A DNA stretch of 64,000 nt from assembly GCA_032622095.1 (NCBI GenBank), contig CP136064.1:264349863-264413862 (forward strand), read 5' to 3'. The DNA comes from Siphonodentalium dalli. Taxonomy: Eukaryota; Mollusca; Scaphopoda; Gadilida; Siphonodentaliidae. Positions 10,164 through 23,900 of this stretch are shown here, piece by piece. The translations under genes were made by a program, and so were the position numbers. The notes under the pieces were generated by a model, which saw nothing but the letters and a program-made list of their open reading frames with translations, did not search any database and was not told the origin of the DNA. Each line of letters starts with the position of its first letter. Within the stretch, counting starts at the first letter, position 1.

Positions 10164-12372
10164 TAAATAAAACATGACATAGATTATTTCCTGACAACAT
10201 TGAATCAGCACCAAAGGTTCCACAACCCTCGTTCCCAAATTGACAAATCATTAAAAACCTACAAAAAGAGAGGACAAACCATTAAAACACCAAAAGAAAA
10301 GAGGAATAGACTATAAGCGGCAAATGATTGAAGTAAGGGATTATTGACACCTCGTGCAGGTACCCCCGGAAACAATAGCCGTCGGCAAAGTGAGATGCTC
10401 CCAAGCCAACAACAGGACACCTGCCATAAAAATCTCCCTGATTGCCATTTTCAAAACTTAACAGGTCTGCCCCACAGTGCAATTGGGCTACATTAAGGGT
10501 AACCATATTGACATATTTGTGTTTCTAATTTTTAAGTTGAAAAAGGGGATGTCTCCACAAAAAAGGTGGATTGAGCTCATCATCGCAGGGCTGAGGTCCA
10601 CAGATTCCTATGGTACATGTAATAAATATATACTAAAACTGATTGGAAAATGTAGGAATAAAAGCCTGTCAAAGTTGTGTACAATGGATGGACAGATAAG
10701 CTGATTCCCACAGGGGAGGGGGGGTATAATACCTTTGAGTCATTGTAATGAATTCCATTTTTATTATTCAAATTTGTTTTTAAGATCACAGTATGGCGTA
10801 TGTATACAACTCATAACAAAAAGTCACATTATGCATAGTGATAATGCTCCAATAAAATCCTATACAAAATGAAGGGTCGGCAACATGCGTCCATAATTAA
10901 TATGACAGACTAAAAGCAAATTTACACAAATTATTACAATTAACATGTGATGAAATAAATGCCTGATAATGAGATTAAAGAATACAGAAATCTCTCCCAC
11001 GAAAATTATCCATCTGAAACAGTCTGAAAACAGAATACTTCCAACTTTTATACCTTAAATGTGTAACAAAATAAAAAAGTAGAAACAATTACTAAAAAAA
11101 AAATCACTGTCAATTTCACTATTTCAAAATGAATTAAATGAAGTATATTTCATTTCTACATGCTAGTTACTAAAGTCATAACTGATCATCTGAGGTGAAT
11201 ATTTCTCAAGCGAGAGCACATGTCGATGTTCAGCAAGTGTCATGGACCATTGATTATAAGCCATTATACAGTTTTCAATAATAAAGTTTTCTTCTAATAA
11301 TGGCCTTATGTGGGAGAGTTTTCATGTGCTAGAGGGATTCTGGCTCCAACTATAGTTGATAAAGAGACAATGAAAACTAAAGTACGGTCAAACTCTATAC
11401 CCCTCAACCTTTGATTAATCACGACTGAATGTGTGTTGAAATATTAACAGCAAAATTGTGGACTAACATTCAACAGGTCATATCCTAGATTTGACTGTTA
11501 TAGTTATATTCAACTATAATTGATTAATATCGATATCACAGATTTATGAATTCGATAAAAGACCTATAATAATCCAATATCACATTTCATAAAAATGATT
11601 AAATACAGCGCCATACTAAATCAGTAAATACAGCGCCATACTAAATCAGTAAATACAGCGCCATACTAAATCAGTAAATACAGCGCCATACTAAATCAGT
11701 ATCATGTTTGCATTTGTTATGAAATAACATGTCTTGATCCAATGGAATGATTTAATTAATCAATATTGTGCTTGATAACGAAGTCAATTATTTGCTTCAG
11801 TATATTTTAACAGTGCAATGTGGCTGTACAGTGGGATGCAAAATCCCATAGTTTCCACAAAAACAGTGTATATACAATGTATGTGATTATAATTATAGAG
11901 AATGTTAGTTTCAGGTTTGCGAATTTTGTTTTAATTTCAATTGTGAACCGCCAAGAAAAACTATTATAGCTGTATATAACTATAAAAGTTTAATCCAGCA
12001 TTTCATTATTATTCAGGGAGTTAGTCAACAGGGTCTGAGGGATTAGAGTTTAACGAGACTAAGCGTATGAGACTACACATATTATGTTACAAATAGCACC
12101 GTAGATGATAAGAGTATTAGATACATGTGAGACTGAGAGCCAATTTTGATGATCCATATTCCGAATCAAATATACCATTTACAAGATTAAGATTGATAAA
12201 CTTCTAACCTCGCCTGTCAACCATCGACATACTATAACATTCCATGCCTATGTTGGGAAACTATTCAATAGTGAAACATACAGTTCTAGTTCCAAACAAT
12301 GCCCATGCAACATTCCACAGAAGTTTCTTTAGCCGTCATTAAGACAGGAAACACACTATATTATAGTCACTA
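10164..12372. other. Intergenic stretch without a recognised gene
   Basis: It holds a dispersed repeat (family T, about 10480-10740, also at 54320-54710) and a 25-bp tandem array at 11604-11700. Otherwise I see only AT-rich sequence. Confidence 0.55.
11604..11700. repeat. 25-bp tandem repeat, four copies
   Basis: TAAATACAGCGCCATACTAA plus ATCAG repeats four times almost perfectly. Confidence 0.92.
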
Positions 12373-12651
12373 TTAACCCTTTACCCAACAAACCGGCCAA
12401 ATAAAGATTCAACAGCCTAAAATATCTTCGGTCTGTCTCAATAGAACCATACACATATGGATATCATTGGAACCGGCTCCTTGACCACATTGTGATAGAT
12501 ACAGTTATGCCCTGTGCCAATGCATTCTCTTATATATGCGAGTCGACCATAGGTCGCCTTGCATATATAAGAGAATGCATTGGCCTATGGTCGACTCGCA
12601 TATATAAGAGAATGCATTGGCACAGGGCCCTTCTGTTGGGTAAAGGGTTAA
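12373..12651. mobile_element. Family A element, copy 1 (shortened)
   Basis: It runs from TTAACCCTTTACCCAACA to its inverse. The long arm and one full hairpin are present; the second hairpin is reduced to a half, so the element is 279 bp instead of about 400. Confidence 0.8.
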
Positions 12652-13765
12652 GAGGCAAAAACTCGTGCATAACAATTCACAATCGGTGTGGATATTACGT
12701 TATGTGAGTCATTTCACTATGGACTTGGATAAAATTCCTCCAAATACCATTAAGGTTTCCAAAATGTTAACTTTGTTTCTAGCCATATCATTTATATCAT
12801 CAGCAGTGAATTCAGTTAAGAGCGATGTGCAACTTGTTGCCACATAATAAACCAGATCAAATATTGATCCCAATAAATTGCTGATCTGATGACACAATGA
12901 AGAGCGTGATTTATGGAAAACCACTTTTCTGCAGGTCCAGATTTACAGAAGCAAATTGGCAGCAATACTTTATCATATCCAATAATTGCTGATGAGTAGT
13001 TACTTGGTTCCTATTAATTCTTCGTAGAGATGTTCAGCTTATAAGTCCAGGTAATAGTCTGAGACCGTTTGTTGAACTTATTATCTAAACACTCCCTCCA
13101 AAATGACTGAGTAGAAATCCTATGTCATCTGTACTTGTATTATCAAAACACTCCTCCGAATAAATAATAGACTATTCCAGCATATACCTCTATAACTGAA
13201 TGGGAGAATCCATTCCGTAATAAGAGGGGTTAAATGACTGTTAAAGATGGATCATTAAAACCTTCTCTCGTCCACATGTTTTCTCATTTCTCGAGAGATA
13301 CTATAATCGATTACTGACCACATTTATATATGGATGGACTTTAAACATAAAGCATGTCTAAATGTACAGACGCTTTTTCGCTATAGATATTTATGTACAT
13401 ATATGCAAGCACCTATATTATTGTTCGACAATATTGATATAAGGGATGATATGTAGACATTGCAAAGCCTAGTTTAAATAGAAATTTAAATGCTGTTGTC
13501 AAAGACAACTTTGAAAATTCATCAAGAAATCACTAATATGGGCACTTGGAGCTTTGGTATTAGTATAAGAAAGCATAAAAATTTATATAAAGTATTCTGA
13601 TTTTAATAACAGAGATAACTTAAGACTTTAAGGGTCAATTTTGCAGCTATTTTTACAGTAAGAAATGCTAATAGTTTCTCTGTTTAACATCTAGCATCTA
13701 TCTGTATCTATCATTCATTGCTTTCTTTATTGTTGAATGATTTTGTCGAGTTGTATAGAAATAAT

Positions 13766-13955
13766 TACAGTAATTCCATAAATAATCGACTCATTAACCA
13801 CAGCAGAATTATGGGTAATTTTTCAGGATTTAGTTGGAAATATGGTTTGTTGCCATTCATTGGAATGGCAACAAGCCATATTTCCAACTAAATCCTGAAA
13901 AATTACCCATAATTCTGCTGTGGTTAAGGAGTCGATTATTTAGGGCATTACTGTA
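13766..13955. mobile_element. Family E TA-flanked palindrome, copy 1
   Basis: It is an about 190-bp near-perfect palindrome ending TACAGTAAT/ATTACTGTA. A CAGT start and TA flanks are typical of Tc1/mariner-type MITEs. Confidence 0.8.
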
Positions 13956-14369
13956 CATGATTGATAACATGAAATATAATAAACAATAGAAGAAATACAC
14001 ATATGGTTGATGACTATGAACCTCTCACTTATTATTCACAGGCCGGCATCCCTAGCTCAGACTATCACATCTGAGTGTCTTACTCCATGAATCATTGCTT
14101 GGCATATGTTTCAGATATTGGAGATTTTCTGAAATCCCTACTGATCCCTATGGAATTATTAAGATTCTTACGGGGACACATTACCTACATATGAACACAT
14201 GAGTATGATCACCTGAACAATTGCACTGCAAACATAATTCTCAACCGCAAACTGTAGCCAAAATGCCAAGAATAGATCTAATATAGATCAACCTTACTGC
14301 TTCTTTGTCAATGTAAACTGTCTATCTAAGGCCTGAGAAAGACTTGTACAGACGAAAACTTGCCAAAAA

Positions 14370-14797
14370 AAAACAAAAAATAAAGGTTTTTATTTATTAC
14401 TTTGACCACCTTACTAACAGATTTATATGGTTGCCTCCAACATAAAATAACAGATCTAACTTATATCAGATAGATCGTATAGTTACCAAAATTAGCTATC
14501 ATAATTTACAAAGGAACTATTAAAAGTTGATAAGAAAATCAACAAACCAATGTAATTTCGAAACATGATGCAGCAGTGCGCCGTAAATCCAACAATGTCC
14601 TAAACGATCAGACCTGTGACTCATACAACGGGTCCCTTTCATCTTTCTGAGGCCCTATAGCCATGTGCGTAATTGATGGAGACTCAACCGTGTGAGAGGT
14701 TCTGCTGATGATTTGGTTGAGTCCCTGCAGCGGCCCTGTGAGCACCGCAATCATGATGATATAATTATAAATAACATTCTATAAGACACGCAGGACG
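14370..14797 (-). other. Probable perlecan 3' UTR
   Basis: This is the stretch between the perlecan stop codon and the first good polyadenylation signal on the minus strand. It contains no mobile element. It contains a 48-codon open frame (14608-14754) that does not continue the main frame. The extent is inferred from the signal only; a longer UTR is possible. Confidence 0.45.
14389..14398 (-). terminator. Candidate polyadenylation signal for perlecan
   Basis: Minus-strand AATAAATAAA (two overlapping AATAAA hexamers) lies about 400 nt past the stop codon. It is followed on the transcript by T-rich tracts that could serve as the downstream element. Confidence 0.45.
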
Positions 14798-14949
14798 TTA
14801 CATTATACACGGCCTCACATTATAACCACCGACGGTCGACTGAGTTATGATTAATGGATCGCTCTCTTGTAGCACGACATCTATCACACAACCATTAAAG
14901 TTCTTAGTGTACAGTCCTCCTGTCATTTTCTCCAGGTCGGGAACACCAC
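14798..14949 (-). CDS. HSPG2: Perlecan exon 28: end of LG3 and stop codon
   Basis: Acceptor TTGCTACAG; 152 nt ending in TAA at 14798-14800. It encodes GGVPDLEKMTGGLY, NFNGCVIDVV and the terminal VRPCIM. The two cysteines form the standard LG3 pair, and the end matches the vertebrate pattern (RPC a few residues before the stop). Confidence 0.92.
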
Positions 14950-17900
14950 CTGTAGCAAAGTGAAGAAAAGTCCGTTAATTGACATTATTATATGATCATA
15001 AGTTTCTTTCCCAAATTCCTAAGTTAAAACTTAACGAAAAAATTGAAATATCTAATGATGTTCACCTGGTTAACAGGTTAATAACAGTTCTGCATGAGTG
15101 ACGTAAGATACTTCAGGAGTTAGCATAACTTATTATCAGACCTGAAATAGATCAGATTTTCACAGTGACGTTCAATATCACGTCTTGAACAATCAAAGCA
15201 TGTTTCATATAATAAAACAGTTATCGCATTGTTTCTTGGTTAACACGAGGAATTGTCAGCTCTTGGAAGTCAATATTCACCTTGGCCTAAGGCTTTCGTG
15301 AATATTGACTTCCTGGGGTTGACAACTCCACGTGTCAACCTCGAAACATTGCGATGACTGTATAATATTTAATGGTCAGGTAATAAAACGAGCGTCGCAC
15401 AGCGACCGCATTTATCCCGTCGGGTCGCTAAAACATGACAGCTAGAGAGACACGTTTGCAGTTGTTTACCAAAACTAAGAATAGAACCAAAACAAGATCA
15501 CGTGCCCGATTGGGTCAGTTGCTAAATAAAGATTTGATGGATCATGTGGATCGATACACAAATTCCATTGGTGGTATTAACATGCAGTATTATATGATCA
15601 TTAATAAGATTTAATAAGTCAACATCTGCCTGGTAATTTATTCGCAATGTTACCAAAAACTCTCAGCAGCATCAGGGTAATATATAACCAGGGCGCTGAA
15701 TATTCTCAGTAAATCGGGAGAGCGGAACTATATCGCCGGAGGCACGTGATCAAGTCGTGAGAGGGCCAAGGTCTTTTTCGAAAAAAGTATGTTTTTGTTT
15801 GAAATTAACCTCCCCCCCCCCCCCACCCTCCCCTTTTTTTTGTTGGTTTGTTTGTTTTGTGATCCTGCGGCATTCGCTTGGCATTGACCAGCAGACATCA
15901 CTAACCAGGGGGTCTAGTGTCTCGTTTCAGGTCCGGGTTCCCACAGACTCCGCTTGTTTGCTTGTGGCCATGGCGCATTGTGGGCCAAAAAAGGAAGACG
16001 CGAAGCAAGAAATGGATAACTGGACAGTGAACATCCTACCAATAATTTTACGACTACCTTTTTGATTAATAATTCATTAAATAAAGGTAGTCAATCAGGC
16101 AGACCTGTCTTTGTTGTGTTACGACCCTGCGGGATAAATATACCTTTATTTATTCATAACCCTTTCATGACTGGCGTTTTCTGAAATTTTGTGAAAACCC
16201 TGAGCCAATGCATTCTCAATTTCCACCATGTGACGATTAGTGTTGACATAGAAGCATACAAAATGAAAAACCATTTTTAAACCGCCTGATATAGAGAATA
16301 ATTTCATTGAGTCATGTCGTCCCAAAACGGAAACAATGTTCCAAACAAAGAAATGCGCCATCCATCTGACGACGGAAAGAAACAAATGGATGTTAAAAGG
16401 ATCAAAGACTATCAAAGTCATTTCCAGTCCTAATTCCTAATTTTAGTAAATACCATTCATTTTAACCACTACTCCTTGTGTTTCAGTGTACTTACCAACA
16501 TATATATTACTCCTTGTGTTTCAGTGTACTTACCAACATATATATTACTCCTTGTGTTCAGCATCTGTAAGACTCCTCCAGAGTCTCCTCTCAACTCCTC
16601 TCTGTCAACCAACAACCTCGCTGTTCGGCCTTGTCTGAAATAATTAAGCAAAACTTATAAAACAGGTAACTGCTTATAGGTGACAAGTACAATCACCTGT
16701 GACAGGTGACTCCATGAGCTTAACCTAAAGGCTTTGTTGAATATAGAACAATAATGAGACATCTATTAGTTGGAGTTTGATATTTCCAAATTGATTTGCT
16801 GGGATTTACCGTATCGAGACTGTTGACAACCAGTATCCCAAATATTATAAATGAGAAAGAACAAGAGATGGACTGTCGTCAGGTGCATACCCCCTTGTGG
16901 TATACCCGCTTGTGTGGGCATATCTATAACTTATGACTGATATACTCAGACAGATGGACCCAAAAATCATAATGTTCAAATAAACAAAGATGAGTAACTA
17001 CAGAATTAAAAACCTAAACAAAACGATTTAACATATGCCATTGAATATCCTGATAGTGGTGAACATCCATACCAAAATTTCATTGAGATCCGAACACAAC
17101 TGTTGAAGTTATGACATGAGCAGACATCAGACGGACAAAGAAGCCAACATTTCCAGATAAACAAAGATGAATAACTCAAGAATGGAAAATCTGAACAAAA
17201 TGATGGAACCCTCTATTGAATGTCCTCATAGTAGTGAACATCCATTCCAATTTTCATTGAGATCACTGATCACTACTTTTTAATTTATGACATGAATAGA
17301 CATCGGGCAGACGTACATATGGATGCAGATGGACGTACGGACGGACAGGTGCAAAATAATATATACACCCCTTTTTCAAAAAGGGGGGCAAATAATTGGG
17401 TGTGATAATGCCCAGTTTTTTTTGTTGGATAACTAAAATTGCAAAACTATCGAGGATTCGAGACAAGCCTGTGTATGGAACAGCAGACATCAGAAGGGCT
17501 GAGGCCCTCGGTAGCAGACGCATGACGAAGCAGATATACTAACCTGGAGACAAAGACTGTGTGTTCGTAGCCATCATTGACCAATGTTCTTGATCTTATG
17601 TGTGCTGGTCCACTTCCTAACTCATATCTGTATAAAAAAGAAGCGAAGAATTCTAAAACAATGTTACCAAACAAACAAAATTCTTAAAGATCTCATCAAA
17701 GAAGTCAAGCTTCACATCAGGCCTGAGAATATGGTGCCGGACATTTGCAGAGGGTGAATTAGTGATGCTACCCCAAACGGTGGGCGAGCATCAGTACATT
17801 CACCCTCTGTGGACCTCATTCTGCTTAGGCCTCATCTGCTATGGTAGAGCTGGGATCAGATTGAAGTTCCCCAGTTGAAATTAGTCAACTCAATTATGAA

Positions 17901-20900
17901 TTTTATCTTTTGCAAATTAGGGGATATAGAAACTGAACAGAAGGGAAAAAGTAACTAAAAACAAGGTTAACTTGTGACTATAGATACTTTCCAGAAGATG
18001 AGGCCTAAGTAGAATGAGGTCCCCAGAGGGTGAATTTAGTGATGCTAGCCCGTCATGTGGGGTAACATCACTAAATTCACCTTCTAGGGACCTCATTCTG
18101 CAAATGACAGACACACTATTTCAAGGCTTGCCCCCTCAACTGTTGCAGGAGCATAATAAGAACTAACCTGACTTCTATTGTTCCGTCGACCACTCCTATA
18201 GCGAAATAATCTTTGTTTCCTAACTCTTCGGTCGGAAGCTGACCCATCCAGAATATGAGACCATTTGACTCGGTCGTTTTTATTTTAAATTCAATATTCT
18301 CTTTAGATGAAGATTTCTGTGGCAATAAACTGGCCTTGAATGCAGCAAATCCATCACCGGAAACTTCAAACTCTGAGTTAACATAAACATCTGAAAAAAT
18401 TTAAAACAACTGATATTAACCATTTCGTGAGGATAATGAGAGTAGACAGCTAGAGGTGCGAGATATCACCGGTGCATCGCGAATCAGAGTTCTACGATAC
18501 ACGCACCGGTTACATAGCCAAAAAATCGCGCATCGCGATAAACAATTTTGTTTATCTATTATCCATTATTCGTTCTTTAAAATTGCTATATTCACGCAGG
18601 AGAATAAGAATAAAATACAACGGCACACAAAGAAGCATAATCAAGTCGTTCTACTTCAAAACGCCGATTAAATAGGTCAGCCACCTGTTCATCGGTCATG
18701 CGCGTGGGCGTTGTTGTTTTTGTGTGAAGAATGATATACCATTGTCACCGTTGGCACACACCGCGTCAATACAGACAGCGTTCCGAACTTCCGACGTGGT
18801 ATTATTGGATTACTCCCCCTGGACTGTATTTAAATGAATTAACACAAACGTGGTATGTTTTTGTACTTGAAAGTCGTGTAATCCCATACGACCTTGGCCT
18901 TAAATAAAACATTCCATGAACTGAAGTAGCTGGTATTGAAGGATTAATCAAATTAATGAACTATTAAATAATGACTATGATTGAATATGTTTTTTTTCAA
19001 CCAATTCATGAATTCCATATGAAGGGCTGCATCCAGAAATACTAGGGTATCCTATCTAGATACGTATTGTATCGCGACCCGCATATCGCGATACGTATCA
19101 TATCGCGACATTGGGTGTACCTCCCACCCATATAGACAGCCATTATACTACTGGACCAATATTGCTGTGGACAGTCAAAAGTAACAGGTAAATCGCATAA
19201 GACCAAGGTCACCTAGGGGTCACATGGCGGCAGTCAAATTTCCGGAAACATTTTATTTCCACAACATGCTGGCTGTTTTATTTATATTTGTGAAATATTT
19301 ACAGTTATTGTTCTGCACCCCATCAACAGACAGTTATAGGACATAAGTGAACCTTTAACTATATTTTAATAGATTGTCTTGATGCCAAGTGGAAATCACA
19401 AGAGTATTTTGAGTTTTATCTGTATTTTAATCACAAAATAGCTATTTGCAGTCTTGAATTCGGGATATAAAATTATGTACTTGTAATTGTGGTATGGAAG
19501 AGACAGACCATCTTTAATCCTCCCATGGCGGGAACTGCGCTGATGCAGCATAAAGATCCTGTGTCAGTGCATTCTCTAATATATGCCAGTCTACCATAAC
19601 TATCATATAAAATAGAATGCATTGGCACAGGGTTTTTGCAAAATTTCAGGAAGCTCCAGTCATGGAAGTTTTAAAGAGATATCTTACCTGTTTGGCAAGT
19701 GCTTCCGGTATATCCGATTGGACAGTCACATTTGTATTGATCGTCCCTTACTGAACAGATGCCTCCGTTCACGCATGGGTTGTTCGTAAGGCAGATGTCG
19801 ATTCTTGTCTCACAATTTTTTCCTGAAGAAAAATATAAGGACATGGATAGAATTAGTGAGTGAGCATCTAACTAACCAGGAGTGTGTAAGTTTAAATTAA
19901 AAGGGACTCAAGACCTTCAAAGTGGGTTCATGCGACACAAAATAAATTTTGTCTGTACAACAACTATCATCAAGAAGTACATGCAAAAATAGATCAATTT
20001 CATTCATAATTTCATTATTAATAACTCTAAAAAAAAATGAGATTTCGCATAACCATGTTATGCAAACATTACTGTTACAGTGGAATTACCGGTAAAAGTC
20101 CAATTAGTCAAATAAGATACCAAAGTTTAATCAAAAATAATAGTAATGAAATCATATAGGTTCCACAAAACATAAGAATATCTGATGCATGTGCATTGTG
20201 CCTTACCTGTGAACTCTGGAGCACAGTTACATTTGTATTCTGTGTTCGTGAAGCTCTGACAATCTCCACCATTTTGACATGGAAGTTTGTCACACATGTA
20301 CCTCTCTCCACATTCATTTATGTTGTAGCTCGTCACTGCACTCTCAATGATGTCTAAATCCTTCTCATTTATCTGAATCTGTTAATAAGCAAATGACCCA
20401 ACAGTTATTCAGTTGAAATTTTAGTACTGGAAATGTCAAGCTACTTGAATACTCATGACACATAGCAGAGCTACAGTAATGCCGTAAGTAATCGACCCCT
20501 TAACCACAGCAGAATTATGGGTAACTTTTCAGGATTTAGTCGGAAATATGGCTTGTTGCCATTCATCGGTAAGCCCTCACTGAGAGCTATCCGATGAATG
20601 GCAACAAGCCATATTTCCGACTAAATCCTGAAAAGTTACCCATAATTCTGCTGTGGTTAAGGAGTCGATTACTTACGGCATTACTGTAGTTATGTGAGGA
20701 GATCAGGCCTGAATATATGGTGTCGGACATTTGCAGAATGAGGTCCCCAGAAGATGAATTTAGTAACTCTGGAGGAAATAACTCAAAGTCGAATTTAACC
20801 TATATTTTGTGGCAGTTAAATTTCATACAAGATATCTTTCCATTAAGTTCAGTATCTAAATTTATCATCTGGAAATGAGAGATGAACGGACATGCAGACA

Positions 20901-23900
20901 AAAATCTTAATACGCCCTATTTTTAAAAACAGGTGTATAAAACTATTGACATATATGTTGTGGTAGTGAACCTACATATCAGCTTTTATTCAATTCAGTT
21001 CATTAGAACTAAAGTTATCATCTGGAAATGTAAAATTAAAGGATTGAAAGACCAAAATATAATATGGCCTATTTTTAAAAATGGGCGAATATAACTCTTG
21101 ATACAACTCACCTCTAAAACACAGCCTACGAAGCCGTGGTGGATCTCGACTGATGATGAGACTCTCTGTGTTAGCCTGTCGACTCCTCCCAGGAACAATG
21201 GCTGCTGGAGGTTCAATCCTACAGTCGAACCAACTGTGCTTCCTGTGTAACACAGATATAGATTATTAATATACAGGAATACTGGTGACAAAGTAGATTT
21301 ATACACAATCCAACCTAGCTTATAATTAATATCTCAAGCAATGGGAGACAACCATGATACATGTATCAGAGTTGACTTAGTGGACATCAATTTTGATATG
21401 AACTACAGTAATACCCTAATTAATCGACTCCTTAACCACAGCAGAATTATGGGTAACTTAACGGAAAATATAAATAACGGAAATATGGCTTGTTGCCATT
21501 CATCGGAAGCTCTCGACGAGAGCTTTCCGATGAATGGCAACAAGCCATATTTCCAACTAAATCCTGAAAAGTTGCCCATAATTCTGCTGTGGTTAAGGAG
21601 TCGATTAATTAGGGCATTACTGTATAATTTGCCTACTTACCGGTAAGACAACAATTTAAAGGCCTGGTTTCTGAACCTATCATTAAACTTTTTTCGCATA
21701 TTGTAAAGAAAAAACAAAATGTCGCGACCACACGTACCCTGAAAATCTAAGTCAAGAAAGGGGAATACCTCATCCATATACATATCGCACATTAGCAATA
21801 TATGTGTGATGGACACATGAACGTCCCAACAGTATGAACACTAAAAGTAATTCCAACCATCGTCATTGCATATATTTTGATAATTTCTTATAAAGAGAGC
21901 GTTCCAACTATTCCATAAAAGGATCAATCATGTAATCCTATGAAATATTTACTACAAAACAATATTGTTATGGTATATACTGTGCAAGAAACGACAAAGA
22001 ATACTATCTTATCTTAACCCTTTCAGTGCCAAGCCCGATTTTTGTATCAACCCATATACCCTGTGCCAATGCATTCTCTTATATATGCGAGTCGACCATA
22101 GGTCGCCTCGCATATATAAGAGAATGCATTGGCCTAACAATTTTTCATCATTTGTTATTGTTTTTTACAATTTTTTACAATTTTAATAATTTTTTCTTAT
22201 ATTCTTTAACAGACTTATTTTGTAGGTTTAGTGCCAGGGAATCTTACGTTTTTCATGGGCATCAAAATTATTACTATGAATACTTGGTGATAGTTTTGAG
22301 TTATAACATGCCCCTAAGGTTTTATCCAGTTTGTTTTTAAATTCGCTATAGCATGCTTAAGCATACCCAAATTTTTTTTATTTTTTATTTTTTTTAGGGC
22401 CGATTTTACAAACCATAAATTAGGGCCGATGAGATTGACCCCTGGCACTGAAAGGGTTAATATACTAAATATGGAAGATTGATATTTGAAAGACCTGATG
22501 CGATTAATTTACAATTATATTAAACTAGATATCATTTCTGAACAAAAGGAACTGTAGCATTTCAACAGTCAAAATTATGTTATAGTTTTTTAACAAAATA
22601 GTTTATTTCTAATAACGAAGTTAAATAAAACTTTTGTTGATTTCTTGTGAAAATCACAAAATAATTTAACTGACAGCAAATATCGTGATCTATTAAACTC
22701 ATCAGCTCAAATAGATTCCCTTTGGTGTGAAAATAAATGTTTTTCTCTTGAAAACAAGAAGTGTCTTTCTCCATCTATATGTTTTTTACAATTTTTTACA
22801 ATTTTAATAATTTTTTCTTATATTCTTTAACAGACTTATTTTGTAGGTTTAGTGCCAGGGAATCTTACGTTTTTCATGGGCATCAAAATTATTACTATGA
22901 ATACTTGGTGATAGTTTTGAGTTATAACATGCCCCTAAGGTTTTATCCAGTTTGTTTTTAAATTCGCTATAGCATGCTTAAGCATACCCAAATTTTTATT
23001 TTTTTTTAGGGCCGATTTTACAAACCATAAATTAGGGCCGATGAGATTGGCCCCTGGCACTGAAAGGGTTAATATACTAAATATGGAAGATTGATATTTG
23101 AAAGACCTGATGCGATTAATTTACAATTATATTAAACTAGATATCATTTCTGAACAAAAGGAACTGTAGCATTTCAACAGTCAAAATTATGTTATAGTTT
23201 TTTAACAAAATAGTTTATTTCTAATAACGAAGTTAAATAAAACTTTTGTTGATTTCTTGTGAAAATCACAAAATAATTTAACTGACAGCAAATATCGTGA
23301 TCTATTAAACTCATCAGCTCAAATAGATTCCCTTTGGTGTGAAAATAAATGTTTTTCTCTTGAAAACAAGAAGTGTCTTTCTCCATCTATAAGTTACATC
23401 TGATGTCTCCTTAAAATGATGTGAAACACTCCAATGAGGTGTTAGGCAAGAAGTGTCTTTCTCCATCTATAAGTTACATCTGATGTCTCCTTAAAGTGAT
23501 GTGAAACACTCCAATGAGGTGTTAGGTACGAAATAACAAATAAATCATGCCAAAATAAGTTATTTTCATAAATTTTATATCCAGTCATTGTTATTAACGA
23601 ATTACACACACTGACTATTATTTGCGCAATCATTGTTGTAATGTTTATGCCCAATAATGCGTCCCGAATAAAATAGTAAATATTTACATTTGTGCTTAGT
23701 TCAAACGTTGTGTTCTCTGAAATGGTACAGTCGACATGGTGGGAATTTTCGACATTATTATAGTTTGTTGTTATATTCTTCACACAGAAATAGTGTTTAG
23801 ATACTAACATATCGGGTTTATACACTGAAATAAGTCCATAAGATGTCTTTAAACTTGAAGGTAAATTACTCTAAAATGAATTATTTATTCACTTTTCTGC

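Larger units (their letters stand above)
8898..10395. mobile_element. Possible limits of the deleted MULE element (15-bp inverted pair)
   Basis: TCTCACTTTGCCGAC at 8898-8912 recurs as its exact reverse complement at 10381-10395, flanking the FLYWCH/transposase unit. Some neighbouring bases also match. This may be what remains of the terminal inverted repeats; no target duplication was found. Confidence 0.35.

Noticed and set aside
18456-19120. Clusters of TCGCGAT/ATCGCGA considered as a regulatory array
   Set aside because: The copies are few, irregular and lie in a diverged AT-rich intron; no consistent spacing or orientation.
20995-21306. 103-codon frame extending through perlecan exon 22 as an independent ORF
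   Set aside because: The coding part is exactly exon 22; both flanks are intron beyond valid GT/AG sites.
22580-23386. Two identical 64-codon frames, looking like a duplicated gene
   Set aside because: They are copies within a non-coding 621-bp duplication next to a family D element, and have no recognisable domain.
23442-23825. 127-codon minus-strand frame with hydrophobic stretches, considered as a membrane protein
   Set aside because: It starts inside a small tandem duplication, has biased AT-driven composition, no motif and no splice context. Kept only as an unexplained open frame.
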